Assembly (NCBI GenBank): GCA_900552055.1
Contig: URYI01000097.1
Span: 1 to 7,787, forward strand
Direction of reading: 5' to 3'
DNA: 7,787 nt
From: an uncultured Eubacteriales bacterium
GTDB lineage: Bacteria > Bacillota > Clostridia > Christensenellales > QALW01
Shown here: positions 7,765 through 7,787 of the stretch, one piece after another
Position numbering within the stretch: the stretch's first letter is position 1
How the letters are laid out: every line of letters starts with the position of its first letter
Made by a program: the position numbers and the translations under genes
The notes under the pieces: generated by a model
Told to the model about the DNA's origin: nothing
Seen by the model: the letters and a program-made list of their open reading frames with translations, nothing else
Database searches by the model: none

Positions 7765-7787
7765 GGCTGCGCCCAGCCGTAAGGCTG
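7765..7787 (+). terminator. GC-rich inverted repeat after atpC, probable start of the operon terminator
   Basis: Directly after the atpC stop, GGCTG (7765-7769) can pair with CAGCC (7774-7778), and the same CAGCC can pair with GGCTG (7783-7787) around a GTAA loop. GTAA is a GNRA-type loop common in stable hairpins. If the sequence beyond the window continued the pairing and ended in a T-run, this would be the terminator, but the window stops too early to see it. An alternative is a new gene starting at ATG 7763 (TAATG overlap), which has no clear binding site. Confidence 0.4.

Noticed and set aside
7763..7787. A possible next gene starting at ATG 7763, overlapping the atpC stop
   Set aside because: Only eight codons are visible, there is no clear ribosome binding site, and the same bases form a nested inverted repeat better explained as the beginning of a terminator.

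Overview
The window carries a complete-looking F1Fo ATP synthase operon on the + strand, preceded by one divergent minus-strand gene for a PLP-dependent alpha-oxoamine synthase. Strong AGGAGG-type ribosome binding sites, frequent ATA isoleucine codons, mid-range GC and the c-subunit sequence suggest an anaerobic Firmicute, probably an uncultured member of Clostridia. The lineage is an inference and no closer placement can be made from this sequence.

Layout: bases 1-51 are the downstream edge of the minus-strand gene and hold a small GC hairpin. The alpha-oxoamine synthase gene occupies 52-1236 (-), with a good extended -10 promoter at 1284-1312. The AT-rich divergent intergenic region 1237-1631 contains a long imperfect hairpin and candidate + strand promoters, but no convincing gene. 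Then follow atpB (a), atpE (c), atpF (b), a fused delta/alpha gene, atpG (gamma), atpD (beta) and atpC (epsilon), tightly packed with good ribosome binding sites. The window ends in a GC-rich inverted repeat just after atpC, probably the start of the operon terminator.

The notable observation is the fused gene at 3163-5037. A normal bacterial operon has a separate atpH (delta, about 180 residues) between atpF and atpA. Here there is no free atpH. The first ~72 residues of the atpA product instead look like the C-terminal domain of delta, the part that in known enzymes binds subunit b. A basic linker of about 74 residues joins it in frame to a normal alpha core. The delta N-terminal domain, which normally sits on top of F1, is absent from the window. 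No ATG, GTG or TTG lies in frame between the delta domain and the alpha beta-barrel, so standard re-initiation cannot make a free alpha. Each F1 would then carry three delta C-terminal domains instead of one, which bears directly on how the peripheral stalk is built.

How the genes work together: a and the c-ring form the ion-conducting motor, gamma and epsilon the rotor shaft, alpha and beta the catalytic hexamer, and b with the fused delta domain the stator. The c subunit keeps the Glu-Ser and Tyr of Na+-type rings but has Met where the Na+-ligating Gln would be, so the coupling ion is uncertain.
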